From Pseudonocardia alaniniphila (GTDB lineage Bacteria; Actinomycetota; Actinomycetes; Mycobacteriales; Pseudonocardiaceae), in NCBI RefSeq assembly GCF_022524485.1, contig NZ_JAKXMK010000031.1:62001-126000 (forward strand): a DNA stretch of 64,000 bases, in the 5' to 3' direction. Below, piece by piece: positions 34,007 to 42,242 of this stretch. The notes under the pieces were generated by a model. It saw only the letters and a list, made by a program, of their open reading frames with translations, made no database searches and was not told the DNA's origin. The position numbers were made by a program, and so were the translations under genes. Within the stretch, counting starts at the first letter, position 1. The number at the start of each line of letters is the position of its first letter.

Positions 34007-35368
34007 ATGAGCTCAGAGAATGCCGACCTCCCTTCCACCGGACAGATGGGCCGACTCGCGGCGGCCGCCGTGTTCGCCACGACGCTCGAATGGTTCGACT
34101 TCCTCATCTACGCGACGGCGGCGGCGCTCGTCCTGAGTGACCAGTTCTTCCCGTCCGTCAACCCGGTCGCCGGCACCCTCGCCGCCTTCGCGACGTTCGC
34201 CGTCGGATTCCTCGCCCGCCCGCTGGGTGGCATCGTCGCCGGTCACATCGGTGACCGGTTCGGTCGCAAGCCCCCACTGGTCGCCGCGATGCTCGTGATG
34301 GGTCTCGCCACGTTCGGCATCGGCGTGCTGCCGCCGTACGCGAGCATCGGGGTGTGGGCGCCGATCCTGCTGGTCGTCGCCCGGCTCGTGCAGGGCCTCG
34401 GCGTCGGCGCGCAGTGGGGTGGCGCGGCACTGCTGCTCACCGAGCACGCACCCGTGGAGCGCCGTGGCTTCTACGGCAGCCTGATCCAGACCGGCTCGAT
34501 CTTCGGTGCCGTCGCAGGCAACGCGTTCTTCCTGATCCTCACCGCGACGCTGTCCGACGAGCAGTTCGACTCCTGGGGGTGGCGGTTGCCGTTCCTGAGC
34601 GGCCTGCTCCTGGTGCTGATCGGCATCTACGTCCAGCTGAAGATCGCCGACACCCCGGTGTTCCGGGCGATGCAGCAGCACTCCGCGGAGTCGAGGCGCG
34701 AGGCAGGCCTGCGCAAGACGCCCCTCCAGGAGGCGCTGCGCAGCTACTGGCGGCAGATCCTCCAGGCGGCGGGCGCGTTCTTCGTCGTCAACGCGACGTT
34801 CTACATCCTGATCAGCGGCCTGCTCGACTACGCGACCAAGCAGGTCGGCATGTCCCGCACCGCGATCCTGGTCTGCGTCATGGTCGCCGGCGCCACCCAG
34901 GTCGTCACGATCCCGTTCTTCGGCGCGCTCACCGACCGGCGGGGCAACCGCAAAGGTGTCTACCTGACAGGCACCGTGCTCATGGCTGTGTTCGCGTTCC
35001 CGTTGTTCTGGCTGGTGGACACCGGCTCGATTCCGGTCGTCCTGATCGGGCTGATCATCGGGTTCACGATTCACGCGATGATGTACGGGCCGCAGGCAGC
35101 GCTGTACGCCGAGATGTTCCCTGCCGACGTCCGCTACTCCGGGGCGTCGCTCGGCTACCAGTTCGCGTCGGTGTTCGCAGGCGGCCTGGCCCCGTTCATC
35201 ATGACCGCGCTGCTCGCCGCCACGGGTGCGTCCTGGTCCGTGGCGTTGTACATCATCGCCACGGCCGTGATCACCTTCGTCGCGGTGGCCTCGATCAAGG
35301 AACGGTTCCGCCGGGACCTCTACGAGACCTCGTACGACCTGACCGCGGCCTCCACGGCGCCGCGGTGA
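34007..35368 (+). CDS. MFS transporter, metabolite:H+ symporter (MHS) family
   Basis: 453 residues with twelve hydrophobic segments. TTLEWFDFLIYATAAALVLS at the start, GFLARPLGGIVAGHIGDRFG, and QGLGVGAQWGGAALL are marks of the MHS group (shikimate, alpha-ketoglutarate and aromatic-acid carriers). GGAGG lies before the ATG at 34007. Likely imports the acid that the MaoC/ligase operon degrades; the shared palindrome supports co-regulation. Confidence 0.9.
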   Translation: MSSENADLPSTGQMGRLAAAAVFATTLEWFDFLIYATAAALVLSDQFFPSVNPVAGTLAAFATFAVGFLARPLGGIVAGHIGDRFGRKPPLVAAMLVMGLATFGIGVLPPYASIGVWAPILLVVARLVQGLGVGAQWGGAALLLTEHAPVERRGFYGSLIQTGSIFGAVAGNAFFLILTATLSDEQFDSWGWRLPFLSGLLLVLIGIYVQLKIADTPVFRAMQQHSAESRREAGLRKTPLQEALRSYWRQILQAAGAFFVVNATFYILISGLLDYATKQVGMSRTAILVCVMVAGATQVVTIPFFGALTDRRGNRKGVYLTGTVLMAVFAFPLFWLVDTGSIPVVLIGLIIGFTIHAMMYGPQAALYAEMFPADVRYSGASLGYQFASVFAGGLAPFIMTALLAATGASWSVALYIIATAVITFVAVASIKERFRRDLYETSYDLTAASTAPR

Positions 35369-35561
35369 CTCGCGCGCCGGGTGTACGCAACCCGTAGCGG
35401 GAGGAGGCTTCAGGCTTCCCGCGACGCTGCGCATCTGCAACGATCGTCTGCAGGGCGTGACTGACAGTAACCAACCTGCGCATATCCCCTCATCCTCCCG
35501 TTCGACGCGCTCACGGAGCCGCCCGGAATTCGCGAGTTCGACCTCAGCAAGGGAGCTGACG

Positions 35562-36728
35562 ATGGCACTGAAGTTCGGGACGTTCATGGCCCCGTTCCAC
35601 TGCCCGGTGGGCCAGGATCCCACCTACGCGATCGAGCGCGACCTGGCCGTCATCCGGCACATGGACATGCTCGGCTTCGACGAGGCGTGGATCGGCGAGC
35701 ACCACTCGTGCGGCCACGAGCTGATTCCCGACCCGTTCATCTTCATCGCCTATGCCGCGCAGGAGACCCGGCACATCAAGCTCGGCACCGGTGTCGTGTC
35801 GCTTCCGTACCACAACCCGCTGTGGGTCGCCGATCGCGCGCTGTTCACCGACCGCCTGCTGCGTGGTCGGTTCATGCTCGGTCTGGGGCCGGGCGCGCTC
35901 GCCACGGACGCGACGATGATCGGTATCCCGCTCGAGGAGTTGCGGGGTGCCTTCGAGGAGGACGTCGAGGTCCTCATGGCGATTCTGCGTGGGGAGAAGG
36001 TCACGCACAGGACGCCGCGCTACAACCTGGTCGACGCACAGACCCAGTTCGCGCCCTACAGCGACTTCGACGTCGCCGTGGCTGCGATCGCGAGCCCGAC
36101 GGGTCCGCGGGTGGCGGCGAAGAACGGGCTCAGCCTGCTGTCCGTGGGTGCGACGGCCCCTGAGGGTGGCTTCGATGCGCTGGCGCTGCACTGGGACGTC
36201 ATGCAGGAGCGGGCGCCGCAGTTCGGGCACACCCCCGACCGGTCCGGTTGGCGGCTGTGCGGGCCGATGCACCTCGCGGAGACCAAGGAGCAGGCGATCG
36301 AGGACGCCCGCCACGGCCTCGACGCCTGGTGCGACTACACCCAGAAGGTTCTCGCGGCGCCGCATTTCCGGGCGGCGGGCACGACCTTCGAGGAGCGGGT
36401 GGCCTGGGTCAACGAGACCGGGCTGGGTGTGATCGGCACCCCGGACGAGGCCATCGCGCAGGTCGAGCGGCTGGAGAAGCAGTCCGGTGGCTTCGGCTCG
36501 TACCTGTTGATCCACCACGAGTGGGCGCGGCACGAGGCGACGCTGAAGAGCTACGAGCTGTTCGCCAACCACGTGAAGCCGCGGTTCCAGGGCAGTTCCG
36601 GGCGTCTGCAGAAGGCGTCGGACTATGCGGTGTCGCGCTGGGAAGAGCTCGACAAGCGCCATGGTGACGCCATCCAGGCCGCGACGGATCGGCACGCCAA
36701 GGAGCGCGCCGACGCCGGTCAGGCCTGA
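35562..36728 (+). CDS. LLM class flavin-dependent oxidoreductase
   Basis: 388 residues. LKFGTFMAPFHCPVGQDPTY, then FDEAWIGEHHSCGHE, IKLGTGVVSLPYHNPLWVAD and GRFMLGLGPGALATDA define the luciferase-like barrel of FMN-dependent monooxygenases, of the limonene/alkanal type. AAGGGAGC before the ATG at 35562. Its long C-terminal tail (LQKASDYAVSRWEELDKRHG) is characteristic of the alkanesulfonate/terpene-ketone branch. Probably the oxygenase of the 29698-36728 catabolic cluster. Confidence 0.88.
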   Translation: MALKFGTFMAPFHCPVGQDPTYAIERDLAVIRHMDMLGFDEAWIGEHHSCGHELIPDPFIFIAYAAQETRHIKLGTGVVSLPYHNPLWVADRALFTDRLLRGRFMLGLGPGALATDATMIGIPLEELRGAFEEDVEVLMAILRGEKVTHRTPRYNLVDAQTQFAPYSDFDVAVAAIASPTGPRVAAKNGLSLLSVGATAPEGGFDALALHWDVMQERAPQFGHTPDRSGWRLCGPMHLAETKEQAIEDARHGLDAWCDYTQKVLAAPHFRAAGTTFEERVAWVNETGLGVIGTPDEAIAQVERLEKQSGGFGSYLLIHHEWARHEATLKSYELFANHVKPRFQGSSGRLQKASDYAVSRWEELDKRHGDAIQAATDRHAKERADAGQA

Positions 36729-36735
36729 CTCCGGC

Positions 36736-36805
36736 GCCGCGCACACCTCGTGGCCACCGCGCACACGTTCGGACATGCGTGCGGTGGCCAATCGGTGTGT
36801 GCGGC
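36736..36805. terminator. Large hairpin after the LLM gene
   Basis: Two arms of about 28 bases pair with small interruptions: GCCGCGCACACC with GGTGTGTGCGGC, and TGGCCACC with GGTGGCCA. It starts 7 bases after the LLM stop. No T-run follows, as is common in actinobacterial terminators. Confidence 0.6.
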
Positions 36806-36885
36806 GACCTTCGATATCGGCGAGCGCGCGGTTACGCTGTTTGTCGCGAATCCGGGGCTGACATACCGATCGACAGGGAGTCCCT

Positions 36886-37947
36886 GTGAAACGAGCAATG
36901 ACCTTCGCGGTTGCCGCGATCGCGTTGCTTGCCGGGTGCGCGACGGCCCAGGAATCCCCGGTGAAACAGTCGTCGAACACGCTGTCTGCGCCGCCGGCAG
37001 CACCGCCGCAGGGTGAGCGACCGGCGTTGAGCACGACGAAGCCCACCGAGCCGGTCAAGATCGCGATCATCGCTATCGAGAACAACCCGTTCTTCGCGCA
37101 GGTGAAGGCCGGATATGACGCGGTCAAGCCGAAGGTCGAGGCCGCAGGCGGCACGGTCGACTGGATCAACGCCGGCACCGACGTGACGGTCGACAATATC
37201 GGCGACGCAATGAGCGCTGCGGTCGTCGACGGCTACGACGCCGTTGCCGCGCTGATGCCCGGCGACGGCATCTGTACCTACATTCAGCAGGCAGACGCCA
37301 GGGGTGTGCTCGTAGCGGCCTACAACGGCAATGCGTCCTGCGCCGAGGGATCAGGTGCTCTCTTCTTCCACGGCCAGGATCTTCGTGCCGCCGGCATGGA
37401 GGCGGGAAAGCTGATGTGCACCGCGACGAAGAACCTGGCCGACGCGAGCAGGCCCGGCGTCGTCGGCGTCGAGACCGAGTCGTTCACGTTCCAGGCGCTC
37501 GAAGAGCGCCGGCTCGGGTTCCTCGACGGTCTCAAGGAGAACTGCCCGTGGGTGACCCAGGCCGGCGGCGGGGTCGAATACCAGACGTCGACCGACCGGG
37601 TGGCGTCAGCGACACGCGACTACCTGAGCTCCAGGAAAGACCTCGTCGGGATCTATGTGACCGGCGGCAACCCGCAGATCGCGGCCCAGACCGTGGCGTC
37701 TGCGGGCCGCACCTCGACGGTCAAGGTGATCGGCTTCGACTTCACCGCCGAGAACGTCGCCCAGATCAAGGCCGGCAACATGTACGCAGCCATCGGCCAG
37801 GACCCGTACGGCCAGTCCTACGACACCATCGTCTGGCTGTACAACGCGCTGGTCGACAAGCAGAAGCCGTCGCCCGACTACTTCATCCCCACGGCGACCG
37901 TCGTCGGGACCCGGGCCAACATCAGCATCGTCACGGCTGCGAAGTAG
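36886..37947 (+). CDS. Substrate-binding lipoprotein (periplasmic binding protein type 1)
   Basis: 353 residues. Lipoprotein signal with lipobox ALLAGC, a Pro/Ser-rich linker, then a sugar-binding fold: KIAIIAIENNPFFAQVKAGY, DAVAALMPGDGICTYIQQAD, VLVAAYNGNASC, GVVGVETESFTFQALEERRL, VGIYVTGGNPQIAAQTVASA and VIGFDFTAENVAQIKAGNMY. GTG at 36886. No permease or ATPase gene is next to it, and the following gene on the other strand is a sensor kinase, so it may present a ligand to that kinase or serve a distant transporter. Confidence 0.85.
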   Translation: MKRAMTFAVAAIALLAGCATAQESPVKQSSNTLSAPPAAPPQGERPALSTTKPTEPVKIAIIAIENNPFFAQVKAGYDAVKPKVEAAGGTVDWINAGTDVTVDNIGDAMSAAVVDGYDAVAALMPGDGICTYIQQADARGVLVAAYNGNASCAEGSGALFFHGQDLRAAGMEAGKLMCTATKNLADASRPGVVGVETESFTFQALEERRLGFLDGLKENCPWVTQAGGGVEYQTSTDRVASATRDYLSSRKDLVGIYVTGGNPQIAAQTVASAGRTSTVKVIGFDFTAENVAQIKAGNMYAAIGQDPYGQSYDTIVWLYNALVDKQKPSPDYFIPTATVVGTRANISIVTAAK

Positions 37948-37964
37948 CAGGTCTGTCCGCTCCG

Positions 37965-39911
37965 TCAGGTGGGTTCGGCGGGAGCTGAGAGGGGGAGCCA
38001 GACCTGCATCGCCGTGCCCTCACCCGGCGGGCTGTGCACGGTGATCGATCCACCGAGCGCCTCGACCCTGTCGGTGAGCCCGGTCAGCCCGGAGCCTTTG
38101 GCCGGATCCGCGCCACCGACGCCGTCGTCGCAGACGGACAGTCGCAGGCGGCCGTCCACCACGTCGGCCGCAACCCATATGACCGTGGGATGTGCGTGTT
38201 TGGCGGCGTTGGTGAGTGCCTCCGCGACCACGTAGTAGGCCGCGACCTCGACATGCTCTGGGAGGCGGCCGTCGAGATCGAGGTCGAGCTCGACCAGGAG
38301 CGGTGAGCGGCGGGCCAGCACCTTGAGCGCCGGCCCCAGGCCGCTCGTGGCGAGCAACGCCGGGTGAATGCCGCGGGAGATCTCCCGCAGGTCGTCCAGT
38401 GCGGCGACCAGGCCGTCGGCGATGTCGGCCAACTCGGCTCGGAGCTCGGGCTGGGTGTCGGGGATGTCGGCCTGCGCGTTGCGCAACTCGAGCACGAGTG
38501 AGACGAGCCGCTGCTGGGTGCCGTCGTGCAGGTCGCGCTCGATGCGGCGGCGGATCTCGTCGGTGGTGGCCACCACGCGCGCTCGTGACGCCGTGAGGTC
38601 GGCCCGCGCCTGGGCGTTGGCGATGGCGGTGCCGACGAGGTCGGTGAAGTCGGCCAGCCTCAGTTCGATGCCCGAAGCGAGCGGCGCATCCGTCTTGGTG
38701 ATGAATCCGCTCATCGCGCCCCAGAGCCGCCCCTCGACCATGATGGGCGCGCCGATGGTCGAACGGATGCCGCGCTCGCGGGCGATCGCGGCCGCAGAGC
38801 CCGGAGCGTCCGCGTAGTCGTCGATGCGAGTCGGCTTGCCGGTGCTGCGCACCAGAGATCCGATGTTGCGCCCCTCCAGCGTGATCCTCGTGCCCACCGG
38901 GACGATCGTCAGCTCGCCCCAACTGGCGACGATGGTGGCCGTACCGTCGGCCTCGTAGCGCATCAAGCGCGTGCCGTCGACGTCGAGCAGCCGGGCCACC
39001 TCCTCGGTGACCGCGGGAAAGACCTTCTCCGGCGGGGTGCCCTCGGCGACGACTGTGGCGACCCGGCGCAGGGCGGCCTGCTCCGCGAGCAGATCGGCGA
39101 GCTCCGCTTGGCTGCGCTCCAACGAGCCGGCCATCGTGTTGAAGGACTTCTCGAGTACTCCGATCTCGGCCACTCCGGTCGTCGGCATGCGGGTCGACAG
39201 ATCTCCGCTCGCGAGCCGCTCCGCCGTCACGGACGCCTGGCGGACCGGTCGTGCGATCGCTCTGCTCAGGTAGGTGGCGAAGACCCCGACCAGCACCACG
39301 GTGACGCCCAGACCGGCGATCGCGGCGATCGTGGCCCGGTTGGCGATCTCACGCGCACGGTCGTCACGCTCGGCGGCGACGCGCTGCTCGGCCTGCTCCA
39401 GTGTGTTGAAGTCCCACCGGATGTCGTCGAATTTTATCTTCCCCAACTGCGCGTTCTCGATGCTGCGCGCGGCCGGATCGCCGCGTTCCGCCGCCACTAC
39501 GAGCGGGCGAAAATAGTCCCTGATGTACGATTCGCCCTTGATCTTGATCGCCTGCGCTGTCCCCGACACGTGGATCGAGGTCAGCCTTCCCGGCGCCTCG
39601 TTCAGGTCCGCAATGTCGGTGAGGTCGACGAGCTCACGGCTGGCCTGCGCGAAATCGGCTTCGCCTGCGTGTGCCGGTTGCAAGTACCGACCGTCGCCGG
39701 TCAACAAGTAGCCGCGGGTCCCTGTTTCGATATCGACCAGGTTTCGCTCGACCCGAGCCGCGGCGACCAGCACCTCCTGGGAGTGTCGATCCAGCTGGGC
39801 CGAGTTCCGCTGATCACGGATCGCCAGCAGCAGCACGGCGAATGCGGCGCTCGTCAGCAACGTCAGCAGCACGCTGGCGATGACCATCCGGCCGGTCAGG
39901 CTGCCGCGCAC
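37965..39911 (-). CDS. Sensor histidine kinase (CHASE3-HAMP-GAF-HisKA_3-HATPase)
   Basis: 648 residues. Helix 1 (residues 8-28), an extracellular CHASE3-like region (LVDIETGTRGYLLTGDGRYL), helix 2 near 195-215, HAMP (SRAIARPVRQASVTAERLAS), GAF (LAEQAALRRVATVVAEGTPP onward), HisKA_3 with phospho-His in RRRIERDLHDGTQQRLVSL, and HATPase (EALTNAAKHAH, CDDGVGGADPAKGSGL). NarL-type kinase expecting a LuxR-type response regulator. The only candidate is the ruined HTH at 39942. GTG start at 39911; tail-to-tail with the binding-protein gene. Confidence 0.9.
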   Translation of the reverse strand: MRGSLTGRMVIASVLLTLLTSAAFAVLLLAIRDQRNSAQLDRHSQEVLVAAARVERNLVDIETGTRGYLLTGDGRYLQPAHAGEADFAQASRELVDLTDIADLNEAPGRLTSIHVSGTAQAIKIKGESYIRDYFRPLVVAAERGDPAARSIENAQLGKIKFDDIRWDFNTLEQAEQRVAAERDDRAREIANRATIAAIAGLGVTVVLVGVFATYLSRAIARPVRQASVTAERLASGDLSTRMPTTGVAEIGVLEKSFNTMAGSLERSQAELADLLAEQAALRRVATVVAEGTPPEKVFPAVTEEVARLLDVDGTRLMRYEADGTATIVASWGELTIVPVGTRITLEGRNIGSLVRSTGKPTRIDDYADAPGSAAAIARERGIRSTIGAPIMVEGRLWGAMSGFITKTDAPLASGIELRLADFTDLVGTAIANAQARADLTASRARVVATTDEIRRRIERDLHDGTQQRLVSLVLELRNAQADIPDTQPELRAELADIADGLVAALDDLREISRGIHPALLATSGLGPALKVLARRSPLLVELDLDLDGRLPEHVEVAAYYVVAEALTNAAKHAHPTVIWVAADVVDGRLRLSVCDDGVGGADPAKGSGLTGLTDRVEALGGSITVHSPPGEGTAMQVWLPLSAPAEPT

Positions 39912-39941
39912 GCCGGCTCACCTCCCGGCGGTGACCGCGAC

Positions 39942-40148
39942 GATCTGCCGCCCGTTATCGGCCCGGGGGAGCGGGAGGTGCTGCCTCTGATGGCTGAGGA
40001 GCGCTCCACGACAGGCATCGCCCGCCAGGTGTGAGTCACGGAGGGCGCAGTCGAGAAGCACGTACACGGCACCCTCACCAAGCCGACATTGTCGCAGATC
40101 AGGGCATGGATGGCGCCTGTCGGACAGAGCCGATTCCGGCAGCGGTGA
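39942..40148 (+). pseudogene. LuxR-type HTH remnant of a response regulator
   Basis: IGPGEREVLPLMAEERSTTG, IARQV, stop, then VTEGAVEKHVHGTLTK in the same frame: this is the LuxR/NarL DNA-binding domain (usual form LTPREREVLALMAEG..., VTEGTVEKHV) with a TGA in place of the codon after RQV and with no receiver domain. It begins 30 bases from the kinase start, so it is probably what is left of the partner regulator. Confidence 0.75.
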
Positions 40149-40402
40149 GCCGACGTTCCGCCGTTCGGCGGACCATCGCGGGGCCATGCCGATGTCGGGG
40201 TCGAACCATGTGCAGGCGCGTCGTGCACTGAGCCTGGATGTACCTACCAGCAGGAGCCCGAGCACTCCGGTCAGCAGCAGATCGTGACGGCTGCTGGCGG
40301 TGATGTACCTGGCGCACCTCGCGCCGACACTGGTTCGACAGGGATCAGAACGTCCTTCTGCGCTACAACGATCGACTTTGCCGGAACGAAAGGGTGGCAG
40401 CT
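40149..40402. other. Gap without a supported gene
   Basis: Between the LuxR remnant and the zinc-ribbon gene. No reading frame with coding bias or recognisable product; it contains the promoter space for 40403. Confidence 0.4.
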
Positions 40403-40555
40403 ATGGCGGTCGTGGCCCACTGGTTCTGCGGGCTCTGTGAGGTCGAAGGCCGCGATGCCGTCAAGGAGCCCAGCTGCTGGAACTGCGGGGGCGCTGTCAC
40501 CGTGACGGCCCGGCCTTCGCTCGAGTGGACGGACTCCGCGCTGCCCGACGAATGA
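40403..40555 (+). CDS. Small zinc-ribbon protein
   Basis: 50 residues. Two CxxC pairs (HWFCGLCEVEG and PSCWNCGGAV) form a four-Cys zinc ribbon, with acidic ends. AGGGTGG lies before the ATG at 40403. It lies 37 bases upstream of the DUF3040-type gene in the same direction and is likely co-transcribed. No function known. Confidence 0.65.
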   Translation: MAVVAHWFCGLCEVEGRDAVKEPSCWNCGGAVTVTARPSLEWTDSALPDE

Positions 40556-40592
40556 CCAACAGGTCTTCCGACCGATCGGAGTAGGCACACTC

Positions 40593-40943
40593 ATGGCGCT
40601 CGATCACAATGAATTCATCCGCTTGAGCAAGATCGCGGACTCTCTCCGGAGAAGCGACCCCGAGCTGGCCCGCAAGCTCGCTGCTCCCGTGCGCCGTCGC
40701 TCGGTCTGGAATGTGCTGTGCTACCTGGCGTTGTCCGTGTTCGCCCTGGTGGCACTGACAACCGCAGCGATCGGCGGGACCACCGCGCCGAGCACCGTCG
40801 CGAAGTACACGTCACACGGAGGCGAGCGGACGGCGGCGGAATCGCAGGCACGGGTCCGCTCCGACGTCGACTGGAAACCCACGGTGCGCCACGGGCCGCC
40901 GATGCGTAGCCCGGTCGATTACGGCGGCGCCGAAGCACCGTGA
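40593..40943 (+). CDS. DUF3040-like small membrane protein
   Basis: 116 residues. The N-terminal segment MALDHNEFIRLSKIADSLRR with DPELARKLAAP resembles DUF3040 proteins of actinobacteria, followed by one membrane helix (NVLCYLALSVFALVALTTAA, near residues 39-60) and a polar tail. Most DUF3040 proteins have two helices; only one is seen here. Function unknown. Confidence 0.7.
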   Translation: MALDHNEFIRLSKIADSLRRSDPELARKLAAPVRRRSVWNVLCYLALSVFALVALTTAAIGGTTAPSTVAKYTSHGGERTAAESQARVRSDVDWKPTVRHGPPMRSPVDYGGAEAP

Positions 40944-40962
40944 CGCGACACCGTCTGCATGC

Positions 40963-41331
40963 TCAGCCCCGTTGGCGTGCCAGCCGCTCGAGCAGGTAGT
41001 CCCGCAGGGCGATGGCGTTGTTGTGCTCCCGGTCCCGGGAGCTGTAGAGCAGGGTGATCTCGCCGGTCGCCGCGGCATCGACCAGTGGCTGCCATGCCTG
41101 CGGACGAGTGTCGAGCTCGGCGAAGTAGCGGCGGCGGAACTCCTCCCAGCGCTGCGGATCGTGGCCGAACCACATGCGGAGTTCGTGACTGGGGGCGGCG
41201 TCCTTCGCCCAGCTGTCCAGCTCCACCTCCTCGTGGCGTATCCCGCGCGGCCACAGCCGCTCCACGAGGTAACACCGGCCTTCGCCGTGAGGCTCGTGGT
41301 CATAGACCCGGGACAAGGTGATGGCGTCCAT
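40963..41331 (-). CDS. DUF488 family protein
   Basis: 122 residues. ITLSRVYDHEPHGEGRCYLV, ERLWPRGI, DSWAKDAAPSHELRMWFGHD and ITLLYSSRDREHNNAIAL are the conserved blocks of DUF488 (YeaO-like). ATG at 41331 has GGAGG upstream, whereas the longer reading to 41397 lacks one. Converges with the DUF3040-type gene. Biochemical role unknown. Confidence 0.88.
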   Translation of the reverse strand: MDAITLSRVYDHEPHGEGRCYLVERLWPRGIRHEEVELDSWAKDAAPSHELRMWFGHDPQRWEEFRRRYFAELDTRPQAWQPLVDAAATGEITLLYSSRDREHNNAIALRDYLLERLARQRG

Positions 41332-41460
41332 GTGTGACCTCCAATCCGACAAGTGTCGGAGCCGGAGGGGCACCTTGCCCGACGAGGCCGACGGCACCGC
41401 CCGGGCGATGAGGCCGTCCGGCAGCCGCCACCGCCAGGCGCTGGCGCACGCGCGGGAGAC

Positions 41461-41471
41461 AGGTTTAACCT
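41461..41471. promoter_or_regulatory. Palindrome before the GntR gene
   Basis: AGGTTTAACCT is a perfect 5-1-5 palindrome six bases before the GTG at 41478. It could be the regulator's own operator or overlap its -10 element. Confidence 0.4.
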
Positions 41472-41477
41472 CTCGCG

Positions 41478-42224
41478 GTGCAGATGTCCGACCAATCCGA
41501 CCAGCAGCGGGCGCCCCGCCTCTACCTCTCCGTGGCGCAGGATCTGCTGACGGCGATGGCCGCGGGTGAGTACATCCTCGGCGTCCGAATGCCCGGCGAC
41601 CGCGAGCTTGCGGCGCGGCTCGGCGTTTCGCGCACCACGGTGCGCGAGGCGATCCTCGCCCTCGAGCTCATCGGTGCCGTGGAGGTACGCCACGGCGACG
41701 GCACCTACGTGCGCGGGCCACATGCCGGGGTCGCTGCGATCGAGGGATCCGCGCTGGACGTCGCGCCCCGCGAGCTGATCGAGTCCCGCCGAGCGCTGGA
41801 ACCCGTCGTCGCTTCCTTCGCCGCCACGCGGATCGACACCGACCGGCTCCGTGGCCTCACCCGCGATCTGGACGAGGGCGCCGAGATCGTCGCGGAGCCC
41901 AGCCGCATCCCCCGCTTCATGGAGCTGGGCCTGCGGTTCCACTCCGACCTCGCGCTCGGCTGCGGCAACTCACTGCTCGCGGGCATCGTCGGTCAGCTCG
42001 TCGACGCCGAGACGCATCCGCTCTGGTTGCTGGTCAACCAGCACGCGGTGAGCTCGTTGCAGGCCCGCGAGGGTCAGCTGCGGCAGCACCGCGAGGTGCT
42101 CGGCGCCATCGCGAGCGGCGATGCCGCCCGGGCCGCGCAGGCGATGACGGCCCATCTCGCCTCGGTCGACGCCGTGATCTTCAACCCCGCCGCCAGCGAC
42201 GCCGCCACCCGCGGCGACGCCTGA
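41478..42224 (+). CDS. FadR/GntR family transcriptional regulator
   Basis: 248 residues. Winged helix: LLTAMAAGEYILGVRMPGDR, ELAARLGVSRTTVREAILAL, EVRHGDGTYVRGP; then an FCD domain with RRALEPVVASFAATR and a metal-site His set (RFHSDLALGCGN, QHREVLGAI). GTG at 41478 or ATG at 41484. It lies 18 bases before the dihydropyrimidinase gene, so it is an operon member and probable local repressor. Confidence 0.88.
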   Translation: MQMSDQSDQQRAPRLYLSVAQDLLTAMAAGEYILGVRMPGDRELAARLGVSRTTVREAILALELIGAVEVRHGDGTYVRGPHAGVAAIEGSALDVAPRELIESRRALEPVVASFAATRIDTDRLRGLTRDLDEGAEIVAEPSRIPRFMELGLRFHSDLALGCGNSLLAGIVGQLVDAETHPLWLLVNQHAVSSLQAREGQLRQHREVLGAIASGDAARAAQAMTAHLASVDAVIFNPAASDAATRGDA

Positions 42225-42242
42225 CCCCTGGAGCCTCCACCG

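Noticed and set aside
34013..35623. 536-codon open frame opposite the MHS transporter
   Set aside because: Highly charged, low-complexity translation typical of the antisense of GC-rich membrane protein genes.
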